64,000 nt of DNA from positions 181,300-245,299 of the forward strand of contig NZ_CP046224.1 of NCBI RefSeq assembly GCF_012562605.1, read 5' to 3'. Source of the stretch: Enterobacteriaceae endosymbiont of Plateumaris sericea (GTDB lineage Bacteria; Pseudomonadota; Gammaproteobacteria; Enterobacterales; Enterobacteriaceae). Of the stretch, positions 8,682 through 20,401 are shown piece after piece. The notes below the pieces were generated by a model. The model was not told the origin of the DNA. It did no database searches and saw only the letters and a program-made list of their open reading frames with translations. Positions within the stretch are counted from its first letter, which is position 1; every line of letters starts with the position of its first letter. Both the position numbers and the translations under genes were made by a program.

Positions 8682-9623
8682 TTATTTAATTTTTTTAATT
8701 CTATAAAGACGCATTTTAGTTGGCAATTTATTTTCTTTTTTATCTAAACTCATCCAAATAAAAACAGCTTTACCTAATAAATATTTTTTATTTACAAATC
8801 CCCAATAACGACTATCATAACTATTATCACGATTATCTCCCATTACAAAATAACTATCTAAAGGTACTATCCATGTATAATTATTTTGATTTTTTTGATG
8901 ATATATTTTTAAGGATTCTTCAATTATTTCAGGAGAAAATAAAACTTGATGAGATAGATTATTAATCTTTTCTGTATATTCAAATAATTTTAAACTTCCA
9001 TAAATATATTGATTTAATTTTTTTTTCTTTAAATGTTTATTATTTTTAATAAAAATTTGAAAATAATTACTTCTTTTTAAATGATTATATTCAATAATAA
9101 AATTATTTTTTATATTATTGTTATTTGCAGGATATAAAATAATTTGTTTATTTTTTGTATTATATATAATTTTATCTCCTGGTAATCCTATAACTCTTTT
9201 AATATAATTTACTTTAGGATTTTTAGGAAATTTAAAAACAATAATATCTCCTCTTTGAGGGTTTTCATTATTTATAATGAAATTATTATTAAATGGATTT
9301 TTTATCCCATAAACAAATTTATTTACTAAAACAAAATCTCCTATAAGTAAAGTAGGCATCATTGATGATGAAGGTATATAAAATGGTTCATATAAAAAAG
9401 AACGAATTACAAATACTAATAATATAATAGGAAAAAAAGATCCTATTTCTTTTTTCCAAAATTCTTTTCGTGTATCAAGATTATAAAAACATAAATTTTT
9501 AGTATATTTTTTCATATAAAAATTATATAAGATTTTAATCTTATAGAAAAACCACATAAAACCTGTTATTAACATACTAAAGATTAGTATTGATTGAAAT
9601 ATATTATTGTTCATATTGTCCAT
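8682..9623 (-). CDS. lepB: Signal peptidase I LepB
   Basis: Inner-membrane serine protease that removes signal peptides from exported proteins such as OmpA. 313 residues (E. coli 324). Two N-terminal transmembrane helices (about 9-28 and 62-77) flank a cytoplasmic loop. The catalytic dyad is visible: Ser87 in IPSSSMMPT and Lys142 in YIKRVIGLPGDK. The family box GDNRDNSYDSRYWGFV is near the end. The central beta region is lysine- and asparagine-rich and diverged. Follows lepA by 22 nt, as in E. coli. Confidence 0.95.
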   Translation of the reverse strand: MDNMNNNIFQSILIFSMLITGFMWFFYKIKILYNFYMKKYTKNLCFYNLDTRKEFWKKEIGSFFPIILLVFVIRSFLYEPFYIPSSSMMPTLLIGDFVLVNKFVYGIKNPFNNNFIINNENPQRGDIIVFKFPKNPKVNYIKRVIGLPGDKIIYNTKNKQIILYPANNNNIKNNFIIEYNHLKRSNYFQIFIKNNKHLKKKKLNQYIYGSLKLFEYTEKINNLSHQVLFSPEIIEESLKIYHQKNQNNYTWIVPLDSYFVMGDNRDNSYDSRYWGFVNKKYLLGKAVFIWMSLDKKENKLPTKMRLYRIKKIK

Positions 9624-9645
9624 AGTAATAATAGTAATAAATAAT

Positions 9646-11436
9646 TTATTTTGTTATTTTTAATACAGCTAAAAAGACAGTAGCAGGTAATAAAACATTA
9701 CCAATAATTTTCATCTTTTTTTTACCTTCTTTTTGTTTTTGAATTAATTTTTTTTTACGACTAATATCTCCTCCATAACATTTTGCTATAACATTTTTTC
9801 TAAGTTGCTTAATAATAGAACTAGCAATAATATTTTTTCCTATAGCTGCTTGTATTTTAATATCAAATTGTTGTCTAGGAATAAGCTTTTTTATTTTTTC
9901 TACTAATAAATTACAATAATAATAAATTTTATTTTTATAAGTAATAGTAGTTAAATCATCAACTCGTTTTTGATTAATTAATATATCAACTGATACTAAA
10001 TTAGATTTTTTAAATTTAATAAAATGATAATTTAATGATGCATAACCACTAGATATTGACTTTAAATAATCAAAAAAATTAATTATAACTTCTAACATAG
10101 GTATTTCATATATTAATAATACTTGATTAGCATGATAAATCATATCAATTTGTATTCCATTTTTTTCTGAACACAATTTCATAATATTACCAATATATTT
10201 TATAGGAGATAAAATATTACATTTAGCTATTGGTTCTCTTAATTCTTTAATTTTATTTATATGAGGAAATTTAGATGGATTATCTGCATAAATAATATTA
10301 TTATCTACAGTTTCTATTTGATATTTTACTGTAGGTATAGTAGTAATAATATTAATATTATATTCACGTTCTAATCTTTGTTGTATAATTTCCATATGTA
10401 ATAAACCTAAAAAACCACATCGATATCCAAAACCTAATATATTAGAATTTTCTGGTTCAAAAAATAATGAAGCATCATTTAAACTTAATTTTTTTAATGC
10501 AGTACTAAATAAATTATAATTACTTGAAGTAGTAGGAAATAAACCGGCATATACTTGTGGTTTAATTTTTTTAAATCCTGATAATATACTTTGAGATGGA
10601 TTAGAATCTAATGTTATTGTACTTCCTATTGGAAGTTCATTTATATTTTTTACACCACAAATTATCCAACCAACTTCTCCACAATTTAATTTTTGTAATT
10701 CTATTTGTTTAGGAGTAAAAATACCTAGTTTTTCTACAAAATATTTTTTTTTTGTATTCATAACTATGATTTTATTTCCTTTATTAATTTTCCCATTTTT
10801 AATTCTAATTAACGATACTACTCCTAAATAATTATTAAACCAAGAATCTATAATTAATGCTTGTAAAGGAAAAGAGGATTTTCCTAATGGAAATGGAATT
10901 TGTTTTACTAATTGTTCTATTATTTCTATAATACCAAATCCTGTTTTAGCAGAACATTGTAAATTTAATTCTGATTTAATTCCTATAATTTCTTCTATTT
11001 CTTTTCTAACTTTTTTTACATCAGCATTAAATAAATCAATTTTATTAATAACAGGTAAGACTTTTAAACCCATATTCATAGCAATATTACAATTAGATAA
11101 AGTTTGTGCTTCAACACCTTGTACTGCATCTACTAATAATAGAGCACCTTCACATGCAGACAAAGATCTAGATACTTCATAAGAAAAATCTACATGTCCA
11201 GGAGTATCAATAAAATTTAATTTATATATATTTTTATTTTTTGACTGATAATTTAAAGTTACACTTTGTGCTTTTATTGTAATACCTCTTTCTTTTTCTA
11301 ATTCCATAGTGTCTAATACTTGAGACTTCATTTCTCTATTAGATAAACCACCACATAATTCTATTAAACGATCTGCAAATGTAGATTTACCATGATCTAT
11401 ATGAGCAATAATGGAAAAATTTCTTATATTTTTCAT
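9646..11436 (-). CDS. lepA: Elongation factor 4 (LepA)
   Basis: Ribosome-associated GTPase linked to initiation and back-translocation under stress. 596 residues (E. coli 599). The translational GTPase motifs are intact: AHIDHGKST (11-19), DTPGH near 77, and NKID near 131. They are followed by domain II, the EF-G-like domains and the LepA-specific C-terminal domain ending in a basic [15 protein letters not shown] segment. It is the first gene of lepA-lepB-rnc-era-acpS. Confidence 0.97.
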   Translation of the reverse strand: MKNIRNFSIIAHIDHGKSTFADRLIELCGGLSNREMKSQVLDTMELEKERGITIKAQSVTLNYQSKNKNIYKLNFIDTPGHVDFSYEVSRSLSACEGALLLVDAVQGVEAQTLSNCNIAMNMGLKVLPVINKIDLFNADVKKVRKEIEEIIGIKSELNLQCSAKTGFGIIEIIEQLVKQIPFPLGKSSFPLQALIIDSWFNNYLGVVSLIRIKNGKINKGNKIIVMNTKKKYFVEKLGIFTPKQIELQKLNCGEVGWIICGVKNINELPIGSTITLDSNPSQSILSGFKKIKPQVYAGLFPTTSSNYNLFSTALKKLSLNDASLFFEPENSNILGFGYRCGFLGLLHMEIIQQRLEREYNINIITTIPTVKYQIETVDNNIIYADNPSKFPHINKIKELREPIAKCNILSPIKYIGNIMKLCSEKNGIQIDMIYHANQVLLIYEIPMLEVIINFFDYLKSISSGYASLNYHFIKFKKSNLVSVDILINQKRVDDLTTITYKNKIYYYCNLLVEKIKKLIPRQQFDIKIQAAIGKNIIASSIIKQLRKNVIAKCYGGDISRKKKLIQKQKEGKKKMKIIGNVLLPATVFLAVLKITK

Positions 11437-11486
11437 AAAATTTTTTTTGTATATTATTAATATATAAAATAATAATATAAAAATTA

Positions 11487-13532
11487 TTATTTTTTAATTT
11501 TAATTCCTTTATATATAAGTAAAGCATTACTATCTAATTTTCTCTTTCTAAATTTTTCAAATAAAATTAAAGGATTTTTAATACTACATTGAGATAAAAA
11601 ATTATCTAAAAATTTTTTTCCTATAATTTTATTAAATAAGTTATTTTCTTTAAAATATAAAAAAGAATCTGCAGCTAATTGTCCTGACCATAAATAACTA
11701 TAATAACCAGCTGCATATTCTCCTGAAAATATATGATTAAAAATATTTATATATTTATTCCAAGATGGAATAGGTGTGATTGAAATTAAACTAGATCTAA
11801 TTTCATACATTAAATCTAATATTTGATTATTATCTTTTTCTGGATTAAATTCATTATGTATTCTAATATCAAACAAACTTAATTCGATTTGTCGTATTAT
11901 AGATAAAGCAGCATTATATTTTTTAGATTGAACTAATTTATCTATAATATTTTGTGGCATAATTTTATTAGTTTGATAATGACTAGAAATTAAAGAGATA
12001 ACTTCTGGTTCCCAACACCAAGATTCCATAAATTGACTAGGAAATTCTGCTATATCAAAATTGATTCCATTTATACCAGAAATATTAGGTATATTAATTT
12101 TAGTTATAATATGATGTAATGCATGACCAAATTCATGAAATAACGTTATAACATCATTATGTGTTAATAAAGAAATATTATTAATTGGATGAGAAAAATT
12201 ACAATTAATATAAGCTACTGGATATTGTAGTATATTATTAAATTTTATTATTCTAGATTGACAAATATCCATCCAAGCTCCATTTCTTTTATTTTTACGA
12301 ATATATAAATCAAAATATATACTTCCATATAATTCATTTTTATCATTAAAAACATCAAAAAAATATACATTATTATTCCAAACATTAACTTTTCTTTTTT
12401 TAAAAATTAAACCAAAAACTTTATTTATAATTTTAAACATTCCATTCATAACATAAAGTAATGGAAAATAAGAACATATAATGTTATCGTTAATACCATA
12501 TAAATAATGTTTATATTTTTCTATATAAAATGTTGTGTCCCATGGATTTATTTTAATTAAATTATATTTTTTTTGAATAAATTTTTTTAAATTATATATC
12601 TCTTTTTTTGCTTGGTCATAAGAACATTCGACTAAATTTTTAAGAAAAAATAAAATTTCATTTACATTTTTAGCTGATTTATTTATAAGAGATTTTTCTG
12701 CATAAGAATTATATCCTAATAAATTAGCTAATTTATAACGTAATTTTAATTCTTTAATTATAATAGGAAAATTATTCCAATTATTTTTTCCATCTTGATC
12801 TGATGCTCTAGTGTTGTAAGCATAATATAATGTTTTTCGAATTATTTTATTTTCACAAAATTTCATTATTGATGAATAAATTGGCATATCTAAAGATAAT
12901 AAATATCCTTTTTTATTTTCTTTTTTAGCGTTATTTTTAATTAAATTAAGAATATTATTAGAAATCCCTTTTAATTCTATTTTAGAAACAATATTTAATT
13001 TCCAATTAACAATACTATCAAATATATTATTATCAAATTTAATGTTTAAATAAATTAACTCTTTTATAATTTTTGCATATTTTTGCTGATTGTTAAGAGG
13101 TAATAAAATACCTGATGATTCAAAATCACGTATAATATTATTAATAGATTTTTTTTCCATATTATTTAATAAATTAAATTTATTTTTTTTTATAAATATA
13201 TAAGCATCATATAATTTTTTGTGCTGTTTTATCCATAAATGATATTTAGTAACAATTTTAATAAAAACATCATATATTTTTCGTAATTCAATATTATTAA
13301 CTACATAATTTAAATGATTTATTAATGAACATATACGATTAAAATTTTCATCTAATTCTAAAATTGGTTGACAAAAATTTTTCCAATTATAATTTTTTTT
13401 ATAATTTTTTAAGAATTTAGTTATTAATAATTTATTATCATCAATATTTTTTCGAATAGCAGGAATTATAAATTTATATTTAATTTTATTAAATGGAGGT
13501 AAAATAAAATTTTTAAGAAGAGGATTATTCAT
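11487..13532 (-). CDS. prlC: Oligopeptidase A (PrlC/OpdA)
   Basis: Zinc metallopeptidase of the M3 family (thimet oligopeptidase type), which degrades short peptides and cleaved signal peptides in the cytoplasm. 681 residues, as in E. coli (680). The zinc motif HEFGHALHH lies near 462-470, with the downstream glutamate in the [10 protein letters not shown] segment. The N-terminal half is diverged and lysine/asparagine-rich, but the start MNNPLL matches the E. coli beginning MTNPLL. It stands alone between lepA and rlmB. Retaining a general oligopeptidase suggests peptide recycling matters to the cell. Confidence 0.94.
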   Translation of the reverse strand: MNNPLLKNFILPPFNKIKYKFIIPAIRKNIDDNKLLITKFLKNYKKNYNWKNFCQPILELDENFNRICSLINHLNYVVNNIELRKIYDVFIKIVTKYHLWIKQHKKLYDAYIFIKKNKFNLLNNMEKKSINNIIRDFESSGILLPLNNQQKYAKIIKELIYLNIKFDNNIFDSIVNWKLNIVSKIELKGISNNILNLIKNNAKKENKKGYLLSLDMPIYSSIMKFCENKIIRKTLYYAYNTRASDQDGKNNWNNFPIIIKELKLRYKLANLLGYNSYAEKSLINKSAKNVNEILFFLKNLVECSYDQAKKEIYNLKKFIQKKYNLIKINPWDTTFYIEKYKHYLYGINDNIICSYFPLLYVMNGMFKIINKVFGLIFKKRKVNVWNNNVYFFDVFNDKNELYGSIYFDLYIRKNKRNGAWMDICQSRIIKFNNILQYPVAYINCNFSHPINNISLLTHNDVITLFHEFGHALHHIITKINIPNISGINGINFDIAEFPSQFMESWCWEPEVISLISSHYQTNKIMPQNIIDKLVQSKKYNAALSIIRQIELSLFDIRIHNEFNPEKDNNQILDLMYEIRSSLISITPIPSWNKYINIFNHIFSGEYAAGYYSYLWSGQLAADSFLYFKENNLFNKIIGKKFLDNFLSQCSIKNPLILFEKFRKRKLDSNALLIYKGIKIKK

Positions 13533-13640
13533 AATAAGATCTCTATTAAATACTAAATAGTAAAGTTATTTATTAAATAAATTATTAATATACTTTTAGT
13601 TAAATTATTTTAAATAATACATTATATCATCTATATTATT

Positions 13641-14381
13641 TTAAAATAAATTTTGTCTTATTATTTCAAATAAAAAAATTCCAGTAGCAACAGAAACATT
13701 TAAAGAATCAATATTATTAAATAATGGTATATTTAATAATATATCACAATTATTTTTTATAATAGGACGTATACCTTTATTTTCTGAACCCATAATTATA
13801 CATATTGGAAAATATATTTTATTATTATAAATAGTATTTGTGCTTTTATTATCAGCACCTATTATAGTTATATTATTATTTTTTAATAGATTAATTATTT
13901 CAACTAAACTATTTACAAATATAATTGGTAATGTTTCTGATGTTCCACAAGATACTTTTTTAACTGTTGAATTTAATGTTGATGAATGATGTTTAGGTAA
14001 AATAATAATGTTAACTTTAGCTGCTACTGCAGTTCTTATACATGCTCCAAGATTATGTGGGTCTGTAATCCTATCTAATATTAAAATAAATGGTTTTTTA
14101 AATTTTTTAATAATTTTTATTATATCGTTTTTATGATATTTAATTGTTTTAAAAAAAATTATACCTAATATTCCCTGATGTACATGATTATTAGTTTTTT
14201 TATCTAACCACTGTCTTGTTGTTTTACAATATGGAATATTATATTTTTTAATATTAATAAGTATTTCTTTTAATTTATTATTAATTTTTTTATTATTTAA
14301 AATATAAATTTTTTTAAATAATTTTGGATTATTTTTCAAAAGGTTTATTATAGGATAAAATCCAAAAATAATATCTTCCAT
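13641..14381 (-). CDS. rlmB: 23S rRNA (Gm2251) 2'-O-methyltransferase RlmB
   Basis: SPOUT-class methyltransferase that modifies G2251 in the peptidyl-transferase P loop. 246 residues (E. coli 243). An N-terminal L30e-like substrate-binding domain (FGFYPIINLL at 6-15) precedes the SPOUT fold with motif 1 ILDRITDPHNLGACIRTA (about 98-115), motif 2 IIMGSENKGI and motif 3 IPLFNNIDSLNVSVATGI. In E. coli it follows rnr downstream of purA and nsrR; here rnr and nsrR are missing and rlmB lies about 150 nt after purA. Confidence 0.94.
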   Translation of the reverse strand: MEDIIFGFYPIINLLKNNPKLFKKIYILNNKKINNKLKEILINIKKYNIPYCKTTRQWLDKKTNNHVHQGILGIIFFKTIKYHKNDIIKIIKKFKKPFILILDRITDPHNLGACIRTAVAAKVNIIILPKHHSSTLNSTVKKVSCGTSETLPIIFVNSLVEIINLLKNNNITIIGADNKSTNTIYNNKIYFPICIIMGSENKGIRPIIKNNCDILLNIPLFNNIDSLNVSVATGIFLFEIIRQNLF

Positions 14382-14534
14382 ATAATATAATTTATTTTAA
14401 TATTTTAAATTAATTATATCATTTTAAAAAATAAAAAAAAAGATATAGATTATATTAATTTCATATATAATTTATAATTATATATGAAAATAATAATAAA
14501 ATTACTAACTATATTTTCATTTTAATAAACATAA

Positions 14535-15884
<1,350 letters not shown>

Positions 15885-15991
15885 TCATTTACTGTAAAAA
15901 ATGTATAATAATTATTATTAATTACGAATATTTTATATTAAAATTTTAAATTTTATTTAATAGATATTATATTTTTATTATTTATCTAATA

Positions 15992-16615
15992 TTAATTTTT
16001 TTCATGATTATATGATAAAACATATTTTTTAATATCTTTAGATAAAGAAATTTTTTCAATTCTAACATCAACAATCTCTATTCCTATTTTACGCATATTA
16101 TTAATAATAGTTTGATTATTATTTTGAAAAATTAAATTTGAAATAAAATTTTTTTTAAAATTTTTAATTTGATTATTATCATAACTTGATATTTTTTTTT
16201 TTAAAAAATTACCAGAATAATTAAAAATATTTTGAATATTATATTGATCAATATCTAATTGTAATTTATCACTTAATTGTTTTTTAAGTATAATTTCAGT
16301 ATGAATTAAATTTCCTTTTGTTACTAAATAATAAAGTTTATAATTTATTATTTTCCATATGATATAAACATGAATTACTAAATCTTGTTTATCTTTTAAA
16401 ATAAATCTTTCAACTATAAAATTAGTATTTATTAATCCAGAATTTAAAATTTTGATTGTATTTAATAATTGAATTTTAAAATGTAATCCTGGTTTATATA
16501 CAGTAGTAATATTATTATATGAATTAATACCTACATATCCTTCATTAATAATGAATACAGATAAATATAAAAAATTTAATATAATAATTAATAAATAAAT
16601 AAAACATTTACCCAT
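15992..16615 (-). CDS. hflC: HflC, shortened to the SPFH domain
   Basis: Membrane-anchored SPFH/prohibitin-family subunit that assembles with HflK around the FtsH protease. 207 residues against 334 in E. coli. An N-terminal signal-anchor helix (about 4-24) precedes the SPFH domain, with YKPGLHFKIQLL near 40 and GIEIVDVRIEKISLS near 177-191. The protein ends about 12 residues later; the long C-terminal coiled coil and the last part of the family are gone. The frame after the stop meets another stop at once, and only about 160 nt separate it from purA, so there is no room for the lost half. HflK is cut at the equivalent place. Confidence 0.88.
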   Translation of the reverse strand: MGKCFIYLLIIILNFLYLSVFIINEGYVGINSYNNITTVYKPGLHFKIQLLNTIKILNSGLINTNFIVERFILKDKQDLVIHVYIIWKIINYKLYYLVTKGNLIHTEIILKKQLSDKLQLDIDQYNIQNIFNYSGNFLKKKISSYDNNQIKNFKKNFISNLIFQNNNQTIINNMRKIGIEIVDVRIEKISLSKDIKKYVLSYNHEKN

Positions 16616-16916
16616 TTTAATTTCTTTTAATAAAATTAGATTTATATAAAATATTTTAAATAAATTATTTTTTATTTAAAGTTTTATTTTTATTATTTTA
16701 ATATTAAATGTTTTTTTATAATTTTAAATTATATAAAAATAATATTTTATTAAATTTTTCTTTTAATTTATTAATATAAATTAAATTTTATATAATTTAA
16801 AATAATCTATTATAAATTAAATTTATTTTTATATTTTAAAATATATTTTTATATAGAATTTTTATTCTATTCATATCTATTTCAATTTTTTTTAAAAAAA
16901 TATTATTGAATAATTT
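16616..16916 (-). other. Gap between hflK and hflC with a possible hflK remnant
   Basis: These 301 nt hold no gene. Reading on past the hflK stop in the same frame gives KLFNNIFLKKIEID and about ten more codons before another stop. HflK ends NIPKED-stop-KLFNN, whereas E. coli has PPEEVKAAFDD, so the F and the two following polar residues line up. This suggests a nonsense change followed by decay of the tail. The rest is nearly pure A/T. Confidence 0.4.
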
Positions 16917-17459
16917 TTAATCTTCTTTAGGAATATTAATGTTTTCAATATAAACATCTAAAATATTAATACCAAAATTATATTTTTTTATTATTAATTG
17001 TAATTTATTTTTAATTTCATTACTTATTATATTATTGTTTTTAGTTAAAATATAATTTATTGTTAAATTACCTATTACTTCATTTAAAACACTATTAATA
17101 GATTGTTTAAAACTATATAATAAATCATTATTAGAAAATGTGTATACTAATGGATCATAAATTTTATATTCTACCATTATTTTTATATTAACTAAATTTA
17201 AGTCTGCAGTTAACAATATACTATCTGTCATAATTTGCTTTACAGAAAATGTATCTACAAAATAGATTTTATCTAAAAAAGTATATTTCCAATGTAAACC
17301 TGGAGAAACTATATTATGTATTTTACCTAATCTAAGAATAATACCTTGACCTGTATTTTTAATTATGTAAAATCCATTAATAAAAAAATATAGACAAATT
17401 AATAATAAAGAAATTAAAAAATATTTTATTTTTTTTTTATCAGAATTATTTTTATTCAT
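16917..17459 (-). CDS. hflK: HflK, shortened to the SPFH domain
   Basis: Partner of HflC in the FtsH-associated membrane assembly. 180 residues against 419 in E. coli. The glycine-rich cytoplasmic head of E. coli HflK is absent; the protein starts with a short basic segment and a transmembrane helix (about 14-36), then NTGQGIILRLGKIHNIVSPG and the SPFH core. It ends NINIPKED, right where E. coli enters the coiled-coil arm. hflX and hfq, which stand between miaA and hflK in E. coli, are missing. Confidence 0.87.
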   Translation of the reverse strand: MNKNNSDKKKIKYFLISLLLICLYFFINGFYIIKNTGQGIILRLGKIHNIVSPGLHWKYTFLDKIYFVDTFSVKQIMTDSILLTADLNLVNIKIMVEYKIYDPLVYTFSNNDLLYSFKQSINSVLNEVIGNLTINYILTKNNNIISNEIKNKLQLIIKKYNFGINILDVYIENINIPKED

Positions 17460-17602
17460 ATTACTTTAATTGTTATTTAAAATAAAAATTATATTTTTTA
17501 TATAATTCTATTAATTTATAGAAAATATATAATTGTTTATATCATAATTTTAATTAATTATAAAATTATTTTTATAAGAGTAAAATATTTATTTAATTAT
17601 AA

Positions 17603-18541
17603 TTAAATAAATATTTTATTTATAACTTTTGCTATAGAATTATATGCAAGATCTAAATCTTCACTATTTAACCAATGTATATTATTCCAATTTCTAAGCC
17701 ATGTTAATTGTTTTTTAGCTAAATGACGTGTAGATAAAATTATTTGATTAATCATATCTGTATAATTTATTTGATTTTGTATATAAGAATACATTTGTTT
17801 ATAACCAATACAACGCATTGAAGGAAAATTCATTTGTAATTTTTTATTATATAAAAGATTTCTTACCTCTAATTCGAATCCAAATTGAAACATTTTCATT
17901 AATCTCATATTTATAGCATCATATAATTTTGTACGGTTATAATAAGTTATTCCAAATTGATATATTTTATAAGGAATTTTATTCCTTTTAATTTTAATAA
18001 GTTTGCTTAACGGTTGTCCTGTTAAAAAAAATACTTCTAATGCTCTTAAATTTCTTTGTAAATCAGAAGGATGAATTTTATTTGCAGAACATAAATCTAT
18101 TTTATTTAACATATCATGTAAAGATTTATATTTATTATTCTTAATTTTACTAATAATTCTATTACGTATTTGAATATTAGTAGATGGTAATGGAGAAATA
18201 GGATCAATTAATTTTTTATAATAAAACATACTTCCACCAACTAATAATGGTATTTTCCCTTTTTTTATAATTTTTTTAATAATTATTAAAGAATCATGAT
18301 AAAAATCAAATACAGAGTAATATTCATATGGTTCTTTAATATCAATTAACCAATGTTTTGTATAAAAAAAATCTTTTTTATTTGGTTTAGCAGTACCTAT
18401 GTCCATTCCTTTATATATTAAAGAAGAATCTACACTTATTAATTCAATGGGAAAATTTTTAGATAATTTCATTGCTAAATTAGTTTTACCTGAAGCTGTA
18501 GTACCCATTAAAAATATTACTGGTGGTAATTTATTATTCAT
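17603..18541 (-). CDS. miaA: tRNA dimethylallyltransferase MiaA
   Basis: Adds a dimethylallyl group to A37 of tRNAs reading UNN codons, here including the tRNA-Phe and tRNA-Trp genes of this window. 312 residues (E. coli 316). The P-loop GTTASGKT is at 13-20, followed by SVDSSLIYKGMDIGTAKP and the DIKEPYEYYSVFDF segment. The ATG overlaps the end of mutL by 8 nt, so the two are translationally coupled as in E. coli. Confidence 0.96.
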   Translation of the reverse strand: MNNKLPPVIFLMGTTASGKTNLAMKLSKNFPIELISVDSSLIYKGMDIGTAKPNKKDFFYTKHWLIDIKEPYEYYSVFDFYHDSLIIIKKIIKKGKIPLLVGGSMFYYKKLIDPISPLPSTNIQIRNRIISKIKNNKYKSLHDMLNKIDLCSANKIHPSDLQRNLRALEVFFLTGQPLSKLIKIKRNKIPYKIYQFGITYYNRTKLYDAINMRLMKMFQFGFELEVRNLLYNKKLQMNFPSMRCIGYKQMYSYIQNQINYTDMINQIILSTRHLAKKQLTWLRNWNNIHWLNSEDLDLAYNSIAKVINKIFI

Positions 18542-20255
18542 ATAATATATTATTAAAATTTATTGGATGAAATAATTTTGTAATTGAAACAATATTATTT
18601 TCAGAATTTAATAATTCAAATTCCATTAATAAATCAATTATGTTGAAATAACTCCATATTTTTTTTATATTTACTATATATTTAATAATCCATTTTAATA
18701 GTTCTTTTAAAGATAAATCATGTTTAATTAAATAATATTTAAATAAACATTTAAAAAAAATTTGCATTTCAATATTTAATAATAAAGATGGTATAGATAT
18801 TAATTTAAATTTATATTTATCTAATTTATTTATAAAAAAATTAAACCCTAAAATTTTTAATGTTTTTTTTAACTTAATTAAAATATCTAATTCTTCTTTT
18901 ATTAATTTTATTTGTATATTTAAATATATAATTTCAATGTTATTTTGATTCTTTAAATAAAATTTATATTTCATATTTAATAATAAAAATTCTATTTTTT
19001 TTACAGAAATATAAAATAAAATATTATTTTTTTCAATTATAATCCAAGTATTTTTTACTATTGTTCTTAATATACCAAAATTTTTAAAATAAAATAAAGG
19101 AATATTCTTTAATGAAATTAATTTTTTTTTTTTAATTTTATTAAATAAAATATCATTATAATGTATATCTAAATTTTTAAAAATTTCATTATTTAATTTA
19201 TAATTTTTTTCATAATTATGATTTTTTTGATTTTTATCAATAAGACTATTTTTATAAAATGATGAGTAATTTAATATACTTTTATGAAAAAAATTATAAA
19301 TTAATTCTACTTGATAAAAATTTACATCTTTTTTTTGAGGATGTATATTAAGATCAATATTTTTTGGTTCTATTTCTAAATAAATTAAAAATGATTGATT
19401 ATAATAAAAACCAAATTTAATTTTACATATTTCTTTAATAATATGATTAATGAATTTATTATTAATAATACGATTATTAATATAAAAATATTTTTTTATA
19501 TTATTTGAATAATATTTACTTTGAGGTAAAGTAATCCAACCAAACAAATTCATTGTATGATAATTTGAGTTTATTTTTAATGATTGTTTAATAAAATCTT
19601 TACCACATATATTTGTTATTCTATCAATATAAGAAATATTATTTTCTACTTTAGGAAAATTGTAAATAATTTTATTATTATATATAAACTTAATACCTAT
19701 ATTTAATCTCATTAAAATTACAGATTTAACAATATTTTTAATATGTAAAAATTCTATATTATTATTAAAGATAAATTTTCTTCTTACTGGAATATTATAA
19801 AAAAGATCTAATACTTCTATTGTTGTTCCTACAGAATTTGGTGATGGTTTTAAATAAATTATATTATTATCCATACCTTCTGTATATATTTCCCAAGCTA
19901 TTTTTTGATATGTTGTTTTTGAAATAATTTTTATTCTAGATACATTTTTAATACTAGTTAATGCTTCTCCTCTAAAACCAAAACTTTTAAAACATTCTAA
20001 ATCATCTAAATTTTTTATTTTACTTGTTGCATATTTTTTAAAACATAATAATAAATCATCTTTAGACATCCCAATTCCATTATCATTAATTTTAATTAAT
20101 TTCATTCCTCCTTTTTCAACATATATATTGATTTGAGATGATAAAGCATCAATACTATTTTCAATCAGTTCTTTAACTACAGCTGATGGTTTATCAATAA
20201 CTTCTCCAGCAGCTATTTGTTTTATAACTTGTTTAGGTAATATTTTAATAGACAT
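18534..20255 (-). CDS. mutL: DNA mismatch repair protein MutL
   Basis: ATPase that links MutS mismatch recognition to MutH and UvrD in methyl-directed repair. From the ATG at 20255 it has 573 residues (E. coli 615) and begins MSIKILPKQVIKQIAAGEV, matching E. coli MPIQVLPPQLANQIAAGEV. A longer frame reaches back to 20321 but runs through the tRNA-Gly gene, so I reject it. The GHKL ATP-binding motifs are intact: ELIENSIDA, NDNGIGM, ATSKI and GFRGEAL. The linker is shortened and very AT-rich; a recognisable C-terminal dimerisation domain follows. UvrD is also in this window. Confidence 0.94.
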   Translation of the reverse strand: MSIKILPKQVIKQIAAGEVIDKPSAVVKELIENSIDALSSQINIYVEKGGMKLIKINDNGIGMSKDDLLLCFKKYATSKIKNLDDLECFKSFGFRGEALTSIKNVSRIKIISKTTYQKIAWEIYTEGMDNNIIYLKPSPNSVGTTIEVLDLFYNIPVRRKFIFNNNIEFLHIKNIVKSVILMRLNIGIKFIYNNKIIYNFPKVENNISYIDRITNICGKDFIKQSLKINSNYHTMNLFGWITLPQSKYYSNNIKKYFYINNRIINNKFINHIIKEICKIKFGFYYNQSFLIYLEIEPKNIDLNIHPQKKDVNFYQVELIYNFFHKSILNYSSFYKNSLIDKNQKNHNYEKNYKLNNEIFKNLDIHYNDILFNKIKKKKLISLKNIPLFYFKNFGILRTIVKNTWIIIEKNNILFYISVKKIEFLLLNMKYKFYLKNQNNIEIIYLNIQIKLIKEELDILIKLKKTLKILGFNFFINKLDKYKFKLISIPSLLLNIEMQIFFKCLFKYYLIKHDLSLKELLKWIIKYIVNIKKIWSYFNIIDLLMEFELLNSENNIVSITKLFHPINFNNILYE

Positions 20256-20276
20256 TTGTTCTGTAAAATTATTTTT

Positions 20277-20353
20277 TGGAGCGGGAAACGAGATTCGAAC
20301 TCGCGACCCCAACCATGGCAAGGTTGTACTCTACCAATCTGAGCTATTCCCGC
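20277..20353 (-). tRNA. tRNA-Gly (GCC), CCA encoded
   Basis: Minus-strand sequence GCGGGAATAGCTCAG... folds as a full cloverleaf. The acceptor stem is GCGGGAA with TTCCCGC, and the anticodon loop TTGCCAT sits on a CAACC/GGTTG stem. It matches E. coli tRNA-Gly(GCC) closely. The discriminator T and the CCA end are encoded (20277-20280). It lies 48 nt after orn and 21 nt before mutL on the same strand, probably cut out of a shared transcript. E. coli also has tRNA-Gly genes beside orn. Confidence 0.97.
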
Positions 20354-20401
20354 ATAATAAAATATATTTTAATATCATTTAAAAAATATTAATATTTATT
20401 A

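Noticed and set aside
20256..20321. An N-terminal extension of mutL by 22 residues from ATG 20321
   Set aside because: It translates through the tRNA-Gly gene, and the family N-terminus MSIKILPKQ starts at 20255.
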